This document shows positions 23,254-32,206 of a stretch of 64,000 nucleotides of DNA, piece by piece; position 1 is the first letter of the stretch, and every line of letters starts with the position of its first letter. Made by a program: the position numbers and the translations under genes. The stretch spans positions 62,001 through 126,000 of the forward strand of contig NZ_KQ410738.1 in assembly GCF_001262505.1 (NCBI RefSeq), read 5' to 3'. The notes beneath the pieces were generated by a model. It made no database searches. It worked only from the letters and a program-made list of their open reading frames with translations, and had not been told where the DNA came from. Source of the stretch: Shinella sp. SUS2. Its GTDB lineage: Bacteria; Pseudomonadota; Alphaproteobacteria; Rhizobiales; Rhizobiaceae.

Positions 23254-24079
23254 GCTCAGGACCTATTAATTTGGATTGAGATGTGATTCAGGATCTCTGT
23301 TGAAGGAGGCTGTGATGGGTGATCTTTTGCGCTGAGCGAGCGCCAGATGGCGCTGATATCGCCGTTCCTCCCGCTGTCGCACGGTGTTCCGAGGGTTGAC
23401 GACCGGCGAGTGATCAGCGGCATCGTCTATGTCATCAGGAACGGCTTGCAGTGGAAGGACGCGCCGATAGGGTATGGCCCGCACAAGACGCTCTTCAACC
23501 GCTTCGTCCGCTGGAGCCTAATGGGCGTGTTCGACCGCATCTTCGCTGGCCTTGCGGGTGAAGGGCCAAAACCCGAACGCATCATGATCGACGCAACTGA
23601 AGGCTCATCGCACCGCGGCGAGCCTGCTAAAAAAGGGGATATTTCCCGTCGTATCGGGCGAACCAAGGGCGGGCTGAACTCCAAGCTCCACACCGTCTGC
23701 GACGGTGACGGCCGGCCGATCATCTTGCTCCTGTCGCAAGGCCAGATGAGCGACCACAAAGGCGCGCGCCTCATGCTTGATGCCCTGCCGCCGGCCGAAC
23801 ACCTCATCGCCGATCGCGGTTTTGACAGCGCCTGGTTCCGCCAGGAGCTCGAAGCCAGAGGCATCGAGCCCTGCATCCCATCCAGTCGCAGCCGCAAAGT
23901 CCCATTCGCCTACAACAAGACGCTCTACCGTCAGCGCCACAAGGTCGAGAACCTGTTCGCCAAACTCAAGGATTGGCGGCGCATCGCAACACTCTACGAC
24001 CGGTGCGCACACACATTCTTATCCGCCATCTGCATCACAGCCGCCGTCATATTCTGGATCTGATCAACGAGCCCTGAGC
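23254..24079 (+). mobile_element. IS5-family (IS427-like) insertion sequence
   Basis: An 826-base element with one transposase gene. The ends are short inverted repeats: GCTCAGGAC at 23254 and, read from the right end inward, GCTCAGGGC ending at 24079. The four-base target duplication CTAG is at 23250-23253 and 24080-24083, matching the YTAR preference of the IS427 group. The right-hand CTA is also the stop codon of the minus-strand aldo/keto reductase, so the insertion landed exactly in that stop codon and restored it. Confidence 0.88.
23347..24063 (+). CDS. IS5-family transposase (N-terminus frameshifted)
   Basis: A DDE transposase of the IS5/IS427 group, 238 residues as read from ATG 23347. 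The catalytic acids are in IMIDATEG, LIADRGFDSAW and RHKVENLFAKLKDW; GRTKGGLNSKLH is a further family block. Normal members start about ten residues earlier with a sequence like MSDLFWLSERQMAL. Here ATG 23315, after GAAGGAGG, begins MGDLL and then stops, while the rest (LSERQMAL) lies in the next frame, so one base has been lost near 23328. The element may be inactive or use the internal start. Confidence 0.85.
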   Translation: MALISPFLPLSHGVPRVDDRRVISGIVYVIRNGLQWKDAPIGYGPHKTLFNRFVRWSLMGVFDRIFAGLAGEGPKPERIMIDATEGSSHRGEPAKKGDISRRIGRTKGGLNSKLHTVCDGDGRPIILLLSQGQMSDHKGARLMLDALPPAEHLIADRGFDSAWFRQELEARGIEPCIPSSRSRKVPFAYNKTLYRQRHKVENLFAKLKDWRRIATLYDRCAHTFLSAICITAAVIFWI

Positions 24080-25141
24080 CTAGATCATGCCGAGATCTGC
24101 GTAGCTGTCGTGCAGGGCCTGGTCGCCAGCACTGAAGCGCGCGGCGGCGAAGTTGTGCTGGTGCCAGTAAGGGTAGATGTAAGGTGGGCGGCTGACCTTG
24201 TTCAGCGCGTCCAGCTCCTCCTCGCTCAGCTTCAGATCGACAGCGGCGATGTTGTCACGGAACTGATCCTCGCTGAGGCCGCCGACCACGAGACTTGTAA
24301 CGGCAGGGCGCGAGAGGGTCCAGGCCAGTGAGACCTGTGCCACCGAGACACCACGGGTTTTGGCGATGACCTCAAGCGCGTCGACGATCGACCACAGGCG
24401 CTCCCGGTCCCGGATCGGTGGTTCGCTCCAACCGACGGCCTGACGGGAATCGGCAGGCGCCCTGTCGCGTCCGAAGGCACCGGAAAGCAGACCGGCGGCG
24501 AGCGGGCTCCAAACCATGACGCCGAGGCCCTGATCGACAGAAATCGGCAGAAGCTCGTATTCGGCTTCGCGTGCCTCAAGCGTGTAGTGGATCTGCTGGG
24601 TCACGAAGCGCGGCAGGTTCTTCGCCTCCGCCAAGCCGAGCGCCTTCATGATGTGCCAGCCGGAATAGTTGGAGCAGCCGACATAGCGGATCTTGCCCTG
24701 CTGGCACAGTGTATCGAGTGCCGACAGCATTTCTTCGACCGGTGTCACACCGTCCCATTCATGCATGAAGTAGATGTCGATGTGGTCGGTCTTCAGCCGC
24801 TTGAGGCTGCGCTCGCATTCGCGGATGAGATGGTAGCGCGACGTGCCTTCATCGTTCGGCCCATCGCCGATACGCATGCGGGCCTTGGACGAGATCAGCA
24901 CCTTTTCGCGCTTGTCACCGAGCGCTTCGCCGAGAATTTCCTCCGAGCGACCGAGCGAATACATGTTGGCCGTGTCGAAGAGGTTCACACCGCCGTCGAT
25001 GCAGCAGTCGATGAGACGGCGCGCTTCGGTGACACCCTGGTTGGCGACCCGGGCAAAGGCGCCGACCCCGCCGAAGGAGAAGGTGCCCATGGCGATCGCC
25101 GAAACCTTGAGGCCCGTGCGGCCGAGCGTCCTGTATTCCAT
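24080..25141 (-). CDS. Aldo/keto reductase
   Basis: A 353-residue NADPH-dependent aldo/keto reductase of the YajO/YghZ type. The catalytic tetrad is visible: Asp and Tyr in LFDTANMYSLGRSEE, Lys in LISSKARM and His in IYFMHEWDG. The C-terminal cofactor region has SLVVGGLSEDQFRDNI. It is complete: the insertion sequence begins at its stop codon and the duplicated CTAG preserves it. It starts 17 bases after the LacI regulator stop, so it belongs to that transcript and probably reduces the sugar or keto-sugar imported by the neighbouring ABC system before the DhaKL-like kinase acts. Confidence 0.92.
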   Translation of the reverse strand: MEYRTLGRTGLKVSAIAMGTFSFGGVGAFARVANQGVTEARRLIDCCIDGGVNLFDTANMYSLGRSEEILGEALGDKREKVLISSKARMRIGDGPNDEGTSRYHLIRECERSLKRLKTDHIDIYFMHEWDGVTPVEEMLSALDTLCQQGKIRYVGCSNYSGWHIMKALGLAEAKNLPRFVTQQIHYTLEAREAEYELLPISVDQGLGVMVWSPLAAGLLSGAFGRDRAPADSRQAVGWSEPPIRDRERLWSIVDALEVIAKTRGVSVAQVSLAWTLSRPAVTSLVVGGLSEDQFRDNIAAVDLKLSEEELDALNKVSRPPYIYPYWHQHNFAAARFSAGDQALHDSYADLGMI

Positions 25142-25158
25142 GATGCTTCTCCCAGGTT

Positions 25159-26244
25159 CTATTGCGCCGGCTGCCGGGTTTTGCGCTTCGGGCGCTCCGG
25201 CACCGTCTTCGAGACACCGTGCTCGTGGCTGGCGCGCAGAACGAGCTCCGCGCCAACGAGGATCTTGACCGGCGGCTGAGGCTCGGCGGCGGCGATGAGG
25301 TCATCGAGCACGGTGACGGCGAGATAGCCGATCTTGCGCTTCGACACGTCGATCGTCGTCAACCCCGGTTCCATCGTCGCGCTCTGCGGCAGGTTGTCGA
25401 AGCCGATGATCGAGACGTCTTGCGGAATCGAAATGCCATGTTCGCGAAGTGCGCGGATGAAGCCGTAGGCGATGATGTCGTTCGTGCAGAAATAACATTC
25501 CGCAAGATCGAGCCCGGCCGACAGCAGCGCGCGCGTATCGAGATAGGCGCCGTCATAGGTCGATTCCACCGAGAGGATGTCAGCCCCGTTCACCGGCAGG
25601 CCCAGCCGCTCCATGTTCTTGAAGAACGCTTCGCGGCGCAGGCGGAAGTTGGTCGTGTCGACATGAGAAGCGACAAAGCCGATACGCTGGAACCCCTGCA
25701 TGCGGAAACGCGAGAGCACCTTGTAGACCGCATCCTCGTTGTTCATATCGACGAAATTCGCTTCGAGCACGTCATAGAACGTATCGATGAAGACGGTCGG
25801 GAAACCCAGGCCCTGGATAAGCCTGATATCGGCTTCCGTCAGCTCCGTACCGAGCGCGATGACGCCTGATATCGGCGCGCCGGCCAGCGATTCCGCCACC
25901 GTGCTGATCGGCTGGCCCTCGAAGCTCACGACCTCCAGCGTGTAGTTGCGCCGTGTCGCCTCGGCGGACATGCCGTCGATATAGTCGGAGATGAAGACGC
26001 TATGGTCGCGGTTGACGGTATGGCCATGCTTGGCGATCTTCAGGAAACGCAGTGTTTCGCCGGGCTCCGCACTGCTTCGCGTTGCCCGGGGTACGTAGTT
26101 GAGGTTTGCCACCGCCTCCAGCACCCGCGCCCGCGTCACGCCGGAAATCTCTCCCTTGCCGTTCAATACGAGCGAAACCGTCGCGGGCGATACGCCTGCC
26201 GTCTCGGCAATATCCCTGATGGTCGGTTTTCCCGGTTTCTTCAT
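25159..26244 (-). CDS. LacI-family transcriptional regulator
   Basis: A 361-residue LacI/GalR-type repressor. The DNA-binding helix-turn-helix is TIRDIAETAGVSPATVSLVL near residues 8-27. The ligand-binding domain follows, with GFDNLPQSATMEPGLTTIDV as the conserved C-terminal block. It is divergent from the sugar ABC operon and shares with it the motif GTTTA-C/G-TAAAC (26284-26294 and 26412-26428), which it most likely binds. The inducer should be the transported sugar or its metabolite. Confidence 0.94.
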   Translation of the reverse strand: MKKPGKPTIRDIAETAGVSPATVSLVLNGKGEISGVTRARVLEAVANLNYVPRATRSSAEPGETLRFLKIAKHGHTVNRDHSVFISDYIDGMSAEATRRNYTLEVVSFEGQPISTVAESLAGAPISGVIALGTELTEADIRLIQGLGFPTVFIDTFYDVLEANFVDMNNEDAVYKVLSRFRMQGFQRIGFVASHVDTTNFRLRREAFFKNMERLGLPVNGADILSVESTYDGAYLDTRALLSAGLDLAECYFCTNDIIAYGFIRALREHGISIPQDVSIIGFDNLPQSATMEPGLTTIDVSKRKIGYLAVTVLDDLIAAAEPQPPVKILVGAELVLRASHEHGVSKTVPERPKRKTRQPAQ

Positions 26245-26283
26245 GCGGAGATGCGGGCCTTTTCATGCTGCGACTGCGAACAA

Positions 26284-26294
26284 GTTTACTAAAC
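26284..26294. promoter_or_regulatory. LacI-family operator, regulator side
   Basis: GTTTACTAAAC is a perfect palindrome with a C centre, 40 bases upstream of the LacI-type gene. It matches the site before the ABC operon at 26415-26425 except for the centre base, implying autoregulation. Confidence 0.7.
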
Positions 26295-26411
26295 GATTTA
26301 GATGAACTTTGCGAGACCTAGGGCAAATCGACCCCGTTCGCAACCAATTTTCCGCTCCGACGGGGCTTGTCAGGCCAAAAGTCCTTTGCTAGCGTTTTAG
26401 TGAAGCTAGAC

Positions 26412-26428
26412 TTTGTTTAGTAAACAAA
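26412..26428. promoter_or_regulatory. LacI-family operator, transporter side
   Basis: TTTGTTTAGTAAACAAA is a perfect 17-base palindrome ending just before the ribosome-binding GGGAGG of the permease gene at 26441. A repressor here would block transcription start or elongation. It shares the GTTTA-N-TAAAC core with 26284-26294. Confidence 0.75.
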
Positions 26429-26440
26429 TGGGAGGAAATC

Positions 26441-27463
26441 ATGCAAAAAACCGGCAGACAGCTGGCGATGCTTGCTGTCATAAACGGCCTTTTGCTGGTG
26501 GCGGGCGCCCTGATTTCCGGCGGCTCGTTCCTTTCCCTCTTCAATCTTCAGTCCATGGCAAGCCAGGTTCCGGAAATCGGTCTCCTGGCCATCGGCGTGA
26601 TGCTCGCCATGTGCGCCGGCAATGGCGGTATCGATCTTTCGGGCATTGCGCTCGCTAACCTTTCCGGCGTCCTGTCGGCTGTCATCGTCTCGTCGTTTAT
26701 CTCGGCGGCGGAAAGCGGCACGGCCTTCAGTCTCGCCTTCATCCTGGGCGCCCTCCTCGTCGGCCTTGCCGGCGGCATCATCAACGGTGTCCTCATCTCT
26801 CGGCTGAACATCACGCCCATCCTCTGCACACTCGGGACGCAGATGGCCTTCATGGGGCTCGCCGTGGTCGTCTCCGGCGGCAAGGCCGTGACGGTCGGCA
26901 GCCCCGCGCTGCTGTCGGGTATCGGCAACGACATGATCGCCGGGGTTCCGATCGGCTTCCTCGTCTTCGTTCTGGTCGCAGCCGCTGTCGCCGCATTGCT
27001 GAAGTTCACGCCCTATGGCCTGTGGCTGATGCTGATGGGCACCAATCCCAAGGCCGCCGTCTATGCAGGCTTTCCTAGGAACGGCGTGATCGTCGCCACC
27101 TACGCGATATCCGGCCTGCTGTCGGGCCTTGTCGGCATCATCATCGCGGCACGCAACGTCAATGTGAAGTTCGACTACGGCAGCTCGTACCTGCTCATCG
27201 CCATCCTCATTGCCGTGATGGCCGGGGTGAAGCCGGAGGGCGGCTATGGGCGCGTCGTCTGCGTCGTCCTCAGCGCCATCGCCCTGCAGCTCATGTCGAG
27301 CCTGCTCAATTTCAGCGGCCTTTCCAATTTCGTGCGTGATTTCGCCTGGGGGCTGCTGTTGCTCACCTTCCTGGCCGTCGGCCGCTACGACATCGCTGGC
27401 TTCCTGTCCCCGGGACGCCGCTCGCCAACCCCTTCGGTGCCTGTCCCTCAAACGCCGAAGTGA
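26441..27463 (+). CDS. Ribose-type ABC importer, permease subunit
   Basis: A 340-residue inner-membrane permease of the RbsC family (BPD_transp_2) with about nine hydrophobic segments, starting LAMLAVINGLLLVAGALI. The family block GNGGIDLSGIALANLSGVL lies near residue 61 and TPILCTLGTQMAFMGLAV near 126. GGAGG precedes the ATG, directly downstream of the LacI operator. It is the first gene of an operon that runs to DhaL at 32854, with a second, different permease at 30143, as in heterodimeric sugar importers. Confidence 0.93.
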   Translation: MQKTGRQLAMLAVINGLLLVAGALISGGSFLSLFNLQSMASQVPEIGLLAIGVMLAMCAGNGGIDLSGIALANLSGVLSAVIVSSFISAAESGTAFSLAFILGALLVGLAGGIINGVLISRLNITPILCTLGTQMAFMGLAVVVSGGKAVTVGSPALLSGIGNDMIAGVPIGFLVFVLVAAAVAALLKFTPYGLWLMLMGTNPKAAVYAGFPRNGVIVATYAISGLLSGLVGIIIAARNVNVKFDYGSSYLLIAILIAVMAGVKPEGGYGRVVCVVLSAIALQLMSSLLNFSGLSNFVRDFAWGLLLLTFLAVGRYDIAGFLSPGRRSPTPSVPVPQTPK

Positions 27464-27492
27464 AACAGGAGGGAAAATTCGTGGAGGAAAAC

Positions 27493-28503
27493 ATGAAATC
27501 GTTTTCGAAGAAGGTACTGGCTGGAACCACAGTTGCGGCCGTTGCGCTTGCCGGCTCGATCGGCACGCTGGTCGCACAGGAAAAGCCGGTCATCGCCACC
27601 GTGGTCAAGATCAGCGGCATTCCGTGGTTCGACCGCATGAACACCGGCGTCGTGGCTTATCAGGAAGCCAATCCGGACGTCGTTGCAAGCCAGAGTGGCC
27701 CGGCAACAGCGGACTCGGCCCAGCAGCTGCAGATCGTCAACGACCTCGTTGCCAAGGGCGTCAACGCCCTTGCCGTCGTGCCGATGGACCCGGCCGTTCT
27801 GGAAGGCACCTTCCAGCGCGCCATGGAGCGCGGCATCGTCGTCGTCACCCATGAAGCCGATAACCAGGTGAACACCCATGCCGACGTCGAGGCCTTCGAC
27901 AATGCAGACTATGGCGCGGCCCTGAACGAACGCCTCGCCGAATGCATGGGCAAGGAAGGCAAGTGGACGACCTTCGTCGGCTCGCTCGGCAGCCGCACGC
28001 ACATGCAGTGGGTCGGCGCCGGTGAGGAGAACGCCAAGAAACATGCCGGCATGGAACTCGTCGATCCGAACAACGAATCCTTCGACGATGCCAACGGCAC
28101 CTATGAGAAAGCCAAGGAACTCCTGCGCAAGCACCCCGACATCAAGGGCTTCCAGACCTCGGCGGGCAACGACGTGCTCGGTGTCGGTCGCGCTATCGAC
28201 GAAGCGGGTCTGAGCGGCAAGGTCTGCCTCGTCGGCACCGGCCTGCCGAACCCCTCGGCCGACCTGCTGGAATCCGGTGCCATCACGGCGATTGGCTTCT
28301 GGGACCCGCAGAAGGCCGGCATGGCGATGAACGCCGTCGCACGCCTGCTGCTGGAGAAGAAGGAAGTCACCGACGGCATGGACCTCGGCGTCGAAGGTTA
28401 CAACAAGGTCTCGGTCAAGCAGGGCCCGGGCAAGGGCCTGCTGATCCTCGGCAACGGCATGGTCCTCGCCGACAAGGCGACCTACAAGGAACACCTGTTC
28501 TAA
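27493..28503 (+). CDS. Ribose-type ABC importer, sugar-binding protein
   Basis: A 336-residue periplasmic binding protein of the RbsB/LsrB group (Peripla_BP_4). The signal peptide SFSKKVLAGTTVAAVALAGS is cleaved near LVAQE. The mature protein starts VIATVVKISGIPWFDRMNTG, close to autoinducer-2 and rhamnose binding proteins, and has VNALAVVPMDPAVLEG. GGAGG lies 6 bases before ATG 27493; an upstream in-frame start overlaps the permease stop and lacks a signal sequence. A 12-bp hairpin follows at 28519-28546. Ligand expected to be a sugar, polyol or short keto-sugar. Confidence 0.93.
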   Translation: MKSFSKKVLAGTTVAAVALAGSIGTLVAQEKPVIATVVKISGIPWFDRMNTGVVAYQEANPDVVASQSGPATADSAQQLQIVNDLVAKGVNALAVVPMDPAVLEGTFQRAMERGIVVVTHEADNQVNTHADVEAFDNADYGAALNERLAECMGKEGKWTTFVGSLGSRTHMQWVGAGEENAKKHAGMELVDPNNESFDDANGTYEKAKELLRKHPDIKGFQTSAGNDVLGVGRAIDEAGLSGKVCLVGTGLPNPSADLLESGAITAIGFWDPQKAGMAMNAVARLLLEKKEVTDGMDLGVEGYNKVSVKQGPGKGLLILGNGMVLADKATYKEHLF

Positions 28504-28518
28504 TCGACAAACCGTCAG

Positions 28519-28546
28519 CCGGCCGGAAGGTTCCCCTTCCGGCCGG
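28519..28546 (+). promoter_or_regulatory. Intercistronic hairpin after the sugar-binding protein gene
   Basis: CCGGCCGGAAGG (28519-28530) pairs perfectly over 12 bases with CCTTCCGGCCGG (28535-28546), loop TTCC. No T-run follows and the operon continues, so it probably protects the upstream message from 3-prime decay and raises binding-protein yield. Confidence 0.6.
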
Positions 28547-28577
28547 GATCGTCCGGCGTGGCAAAACGCCGGTCAGC

Positions 28578-30146
28578 ATGAGGACAATTTCCGTGGCGGC
28601 ACAAGCACAAACAGCGCAGCAACCGGCAGCGCTCCTTGAACTCAGGAACATCCAGAAGTGGTTCGGCGGCGTCCATGCCCTGCGCGGCATCGATCTGACG
28701 CTCCATCCGGGCGAGGCCTACCACCTTCTCGGCGAGAACGGGTGCGGCAAGAGCACCGTCATCAAGATCATGTCGGGTGCGCATGCCCCGACGTCAGGCG
28801 AGATCGTGCTGGGTGGCGAGACCTTTGCGTCGCTGACACCGATCCAGTCGCTCGCCGCTGGCATCGAGACCGTCTACCAGGATCTGTCGCTGCTGCCTAA
28901 TCTGACGGTCGCCGAGAACGTCGCGATGAACGAGCAGCTGGTGGACGCCAGCGGCCGTCTCGCACGTCTCTTCGATCGCAAGCGGTTGAAGGAAACCGCG
29001 GAGCGGGCGCTGGCCGCCGCAGGCCTGCCGAGCGACCGGACCTTCCTCAACACCATCGTTTCCGACCTGCCGCTCGCCTCCCGCCAGCTTGTCGCAATCG
29101 CCCGGGCCATAGCGACCCGCGCCAAACTCGTCATCATGGACGAGCCGACCACGTCACTGACACGCAAGGAAGTGGACAACCTCATCCAGGTCGTCGAGCG
29201 CCTGCGCACTGAAAACGTCGCCGTACTCTTCGTCACGCACAAGCTGGACGAATGCTATCGCATCGGCGGCCACGCCGTCGTTTTCCGGGACGGCCAGTGC
29301 GTCGCTCAGGGGCCTATCGAAACCTACAGCAAGAAGGAACTCGCCGAACTGATGACCGGTCGTTCCATCGATGCCCAGCGCTACCGCACGGGCAAACTGT
29401 CAGACAAGGAGCTGCTCAAAGTGGAGCGGCTCGTTGTCGATGGCGTGCGGGAGATGAGCTTCTCCCTGAAAAAGGGCGAAATTCTCGGCATTACGGGTCT
29501 TGCCGATTCCGGCCGCAACGAGCTTGCCCTGGCCCTGACCGGCGTTGCCCCTGCCACAGGCGGCACAGTGACACTCGATGGCAAGGTCGTTTCCGTCCGC
29601 TCGCCTGCGGAAGCCATCGCGCATGGTATCGGCTATGTCCCGGAGGACCGGCTTGCCGAAGGTCTCTTCCTGGACAAGTCGATCTTCGAGAACGAAATCG
29701 CCCTCATCGTTTCGCGCCTTGCCAATTCGCTTGGCGTTGTCGACCGGGAAGAAGGACGCGGGATCGCCGCCCGTCTTTCCGAGGAGATGCGGCTCAACAC
29801 GAAGAACCTCGATCTGCCTGTCGGGGCGCTCTCGGGCGGCAACCAGCAGCGCGTGCTGATCGGCCGGTGGCTGAGCATCGCACCGAAACTGCTGGTGCTG
29901 CACGGGCCCACCGTCGGCGTCGATGTCGGCTCCAAGGACACGATCTATCGCGTCATCCAGGCCCTTGCCGAAGCGGGCATGGGGCTCGTCATCGTCAGCG
30001 ACGACCTGCCCGAACTCCTTCAGAACGCCGACCGCATCCTCGTCATGAACGGCGGCCGGGTGGTCGCGGAAATGGGCGCCGGAGAGGCAACCGAAGACCA
30101 GCTCTACAAAGCAATGCTGGCGACCACGACGGAGACCATGCAATGA
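28578..30146 (+). CDS. Ribose-type ABC importer, double ATPase with degenerate second site
   Basis: A 522-residue tandem ATPase of the RbsA/MglA type. The first domain has LLGENGCGKST and LVIMDEPTTSLTR but a signature reduced to DLPLASRQLVAIARA. The second has a full LSGGNQQRV signature but a degenerate Walker A (GLADSGRNEL), and its Walker B acidic pair is replaced: LLVLHGPTVGVDVGS has His442-Gly443 where DEPT is usual. One composite ATP site (first Walker A/B with second signature) stays canonical and the other should be inactive. A GTG at 28593 with GAGGA before it is an alternative start. The permease start overlaps its stop by four bases. Confidence 0.9.
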   Translation: MRTISVAAQAQTAQQPAALLELRNIQKWFGGVHALRGIDLTLHPGEAYHLLGENGCGKSTVIKIMSGAHAPTSGEIVLGGETFASLTPIQSLAAGIETVYQDLSLLPNLTVAENVAMNEQLVDASGRLARLFDRKRLKETAERALAAAGLPSDRTFLNTIVSDLPLASRQLVAIARAIATRAKLVIMDEPTTSLTRKEVDNLIQVVERLRTENVAVLFVTHKLDECYRIGGHAVVFRDGQCVAQGPIETYSKKELAELMTGRSIDAQRYRTGKLSDKELLKVERLVVDGVREMSFSLKKGEILGITGLADSGRNELALALTGVAPATGGTVTLDGKVVSVRSPAEAIAHGIGYVPEDRLAEGLFLDKSIFENEIALIVSRLANSLGVVDREEGRGIAARLSEEMRLNTKNLDLPVGALSGGNQQRVLIGRWLSIAPKLLVLHGPTVGVDVGSKDTIYRVIQALAEAGMGLVIVSDDLPELLQNADRILVMNGGRVVAEMGAGEATEDQLYKAMLATTTETMQ

Positions 30147-31177
30147 GTGCCTCACGAACCGATGAACTCCACGGCACCGCCGGCCCGTCGCGTTCCTTCA
30201 GCTTCAGCGAACTCGTGCGCCGCCGACCGGAAACCATCACGTTCCTGCTCCTGGTCGCAATCTGTGTCGGCGTCACCATCGCCAACCCGGCCTTCCTGCA
30301 ACCCTCGACGCTTATCGACATCGGCCGCGCCAGCGTGGTCATGGGGCTTTTCGCGCTCGGCGTCTTCATCATCCTGGCGGCAGGCGGCATCGACGTGTCC
30401 TTCACGGCGATCGCGGCCTTCACCATGTATTCGATGACCGTGCTGGTGCAGACCTATCTGCCGAACCTGCCCATCGCCCTCATCATTCTCATGGCGACGG
30501 TCGGCGGCGCGGCGCTCGGCATTGTCAACGGCCTGCTCGTTCATCACCTGAAGGTGCCATCGCTGATCGTCACCATCGGCACGCAGTATCTCTTCCGCGG
30601 CTTCCTGCTCTCCTTCATCGGTACGGTCTGGATCATGTCGCTGCCGCCGCAGATGGGCAGCTTCGGGCGCATGCCGCTCCTGCAGCTCGAATCCGCCAAT
30701 GGCGCATTGATCACGCTGCCGTTCTACTTCCTCGTCCTGCCCATTGCCGCCTTCGTGACCTGGTGGATCCTCAACCGTACCCTGATGGGCCGCGCCATCT
30801 TCGCCGTCGGCGGCAATGCCGACATCGCAAGCCGTCTCGGGTACAACCTGCGCACCGTGCATGTTTTCCTGTTCGGCTATGCGGGCGCGCTCGCGGGCCT
30901 TGCCGGCATCATCCATGTCTGCGCCAACCGGCAGGCAAATCCCTTCGATCTCGTTGGCACCGAGATCAACGTCATCGCGGCCGTCGTACTCGGCGGCGCG
31001 CGCATCACCGGCGGCACCGGCACGGTCCTCGGCACCCTACTCGGCGTGCTCCTGATCGTTGTCATCAACAGCGTGCTCGTCATGGTCGGCATTCCCAGCA
31101 CCTGGCAGCGGCTCGTCGTCGGCAGCTTCATCCTGCTGGCTGCCGCCTTCTTCGTCACGCGCCAGCGCAAGAAATAA
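30143..31177 (+). CDS. Ribose-type ABC importer, second permease subunit
   Basis: A 344-residue RbsC-family permease with eight to ten hydrophobic segments, including TITFLLLVAICVGVTI and SVVMGLFALGVFIILAAGGI, the latter leading into the GGIDVSFTAIAAF family block. Its ATG overlaps the ATPase TGA (ATGA, 30143-30146), fixing this start; the much longer open frame upstream is a shadow of the ATPase. It probably forms a heterodimeric pore with the 26441 permease. Confidence 0.93.
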   Translation: MSASRTDELHGTAGPSRSFSFSELVRRRPETITFLLLVAICVGVTIANPAFLQPSTLIDIGRASVVMGLFALGVFIILAAGGIDVSFTAIAAFTMYSMTVLVQTYLPNLPIALIILMATVGGAALGIVNGLLVHHLKVPSLIVTIGTQYLFRGFLLSFIGTVWIMSLPPQMGSFGRMPLLQLESANGALITLPFYFLVLPIAAFVTWWILNRTLMGRAIFAVGGNADIASRLGYNLRTVHVFLFGYAGALAGLAGIIHVCANRQANPFDLVGTEINVIAAVVLGGARITGGTGTVLGTLLGVLLIVVINSVLVMVGIPSTWQRLVVGSFILLAAAFFVTRQRKK

Positions 31178-31200
31178 TCCCCAATTCCCGGAGCAAGAGC

Positions 31201-32202
31201 ATGAAGAAGTTTCTGAACGACCCCGTCAATTTCGTCGACGAGATGCTGGAAGGCATCTACAAGGCGCATCCCGCCGTCACCTATACGGCCAACGACCTGC
31301 GCTGCCTGGTCAGCGCAAGAACCAAACCCGGCAAGGTCGGCATCGCGACAGGCGGTGGCTCGGGCCACCTGCCGACCTTCCTCGGCTTCGTTGGCGAGGG
31401 CATGCTCGACGGAGCGGCGGTTGGCGGCGTCTTCCAGTCGCCCAGCGCCGAGCAGATGTACCAGGTAACGAAGCATATCGATCAAGGTGCCGGCGTCCTC
31501 TATATCTACGGCAACTACACCGGTGACATCATCAATTTCGACATGGCTGCCGAACTTGCCGATCTTGACGGTATCGTGGTCAAGCAGGTCGTCGGCAATG
31601 ACGACGTCGCCTCCTCGGTGGTCGGGGAGGAACACAAGCGCCGTGGCGTCGCCGGCATCTTCTTCATCTACAAGACCGCCGGTGCAGCGGCCGCTGAAGG
31701 CCTCCCGCTCGATGAGGTCGCGCGCCTTGCCGACAAGGCACGGCTGCATACCCGCACCATGGGCGTCGCACTCTCCAGCTGCGTCGTTCCGGAAATCGGC
31801 CACGCCACGTTCTCCATCGGTGAAGACGAGATGGAAATCGGCATGGGCATCCATGGCGAACCCGGCATCAGCCGCAAGACGCTGGCGCCGGCCGATGCGG
31901 TCGTCGACGAGATGATGGAGCGCATCTTCGCGGAAACGGACTACAAGTCCGGCGACAACGTCGCCGTGCTTGTTAACGGCCTCGGCGGCACGCCGCTGGA
32001 GGAGCTCTACATCCTCTTCCGCCGCGTCGCGCAGCTTCTGGAAGCGCGCGGCGTTACCGCGAAACATGTCTGGATCGGCGAATTCGCCACTTCGATGGAG
32101 ATGGCCGGCGCGTCGATCTCGATCCTGCATCTCGACGACGAGCTCGACCGCCTTGTCGCCGCTCCGGCCAACACGCCGTTCTTCCAGCATATTGCAGGGT
32201 GA
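31201..32202 (+). CDS. Dihydroxyacetone-kinase-family substrate-binding subunit (DhaK-like)
   Basis: A 333-residue DhaK-family protein that binds a keto-triose or keto-tetrose covalently for phosphorylation. GGGSGHLPTFLGFVG (51-65) surrounds His56, and His218 in EIGMGIHGEPGISR is the residue that forms the hemiaminal with dihydroxyacetone in E. coli DhaK. ATG 31201 follows the permease after 23 bases. With the DhaL-like gene next door it forms an ATP-type or PTS-type kinase; no PTS DhaM is present. Related two-subunit kinases act on dihydroxyacetone or erythrulose, so the importer probably brings such a compound or its precursor. Confidence 0.92.
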   Translation: MKKFLNDPVNFVDEMLEGIYKAHPAVTYTANDLRCLVSARTKPGKVGIATGGGSGHLPTFLGFVGEGMLDGAAVGGVFQSPSAEQMYQVTKHIDQGAGVLYIYGNYTGDIINFDMAAELADLDGIVVKQVVGNDDVASSVVGEEHKRRGVAGIFFIYKTAGAAAAEGLPLDEVARLADKARLHTRTMGVALSSCVVPEIGHATFSIGEDEMEIGMGIHGEPGISRKTLAPADAVVDEMMERIFAETDYKSGDNVAVLVNGLGGTPLEELYILFRRVAQLLEARGVTAKHVWIGEFATSMEMAGASISILHLDDELDRLVAAPANTPFFQHIAG

Positions 32203-32206
32203 AACG

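Noticed and set aside
23254..25141. Disruption of the aldo/keto reductase by the insertion sequence
   Set aside because: The insertion lies in the stop codon and the duplicated CTAG rebuilds it, so the protein is unchanged.
29252..31177. A 641-codon frame ending in the second ribose-type permease
   Set aside because: The first 297 codons are an out-of-frame reading of the ATPase; the permease begins at 30143.
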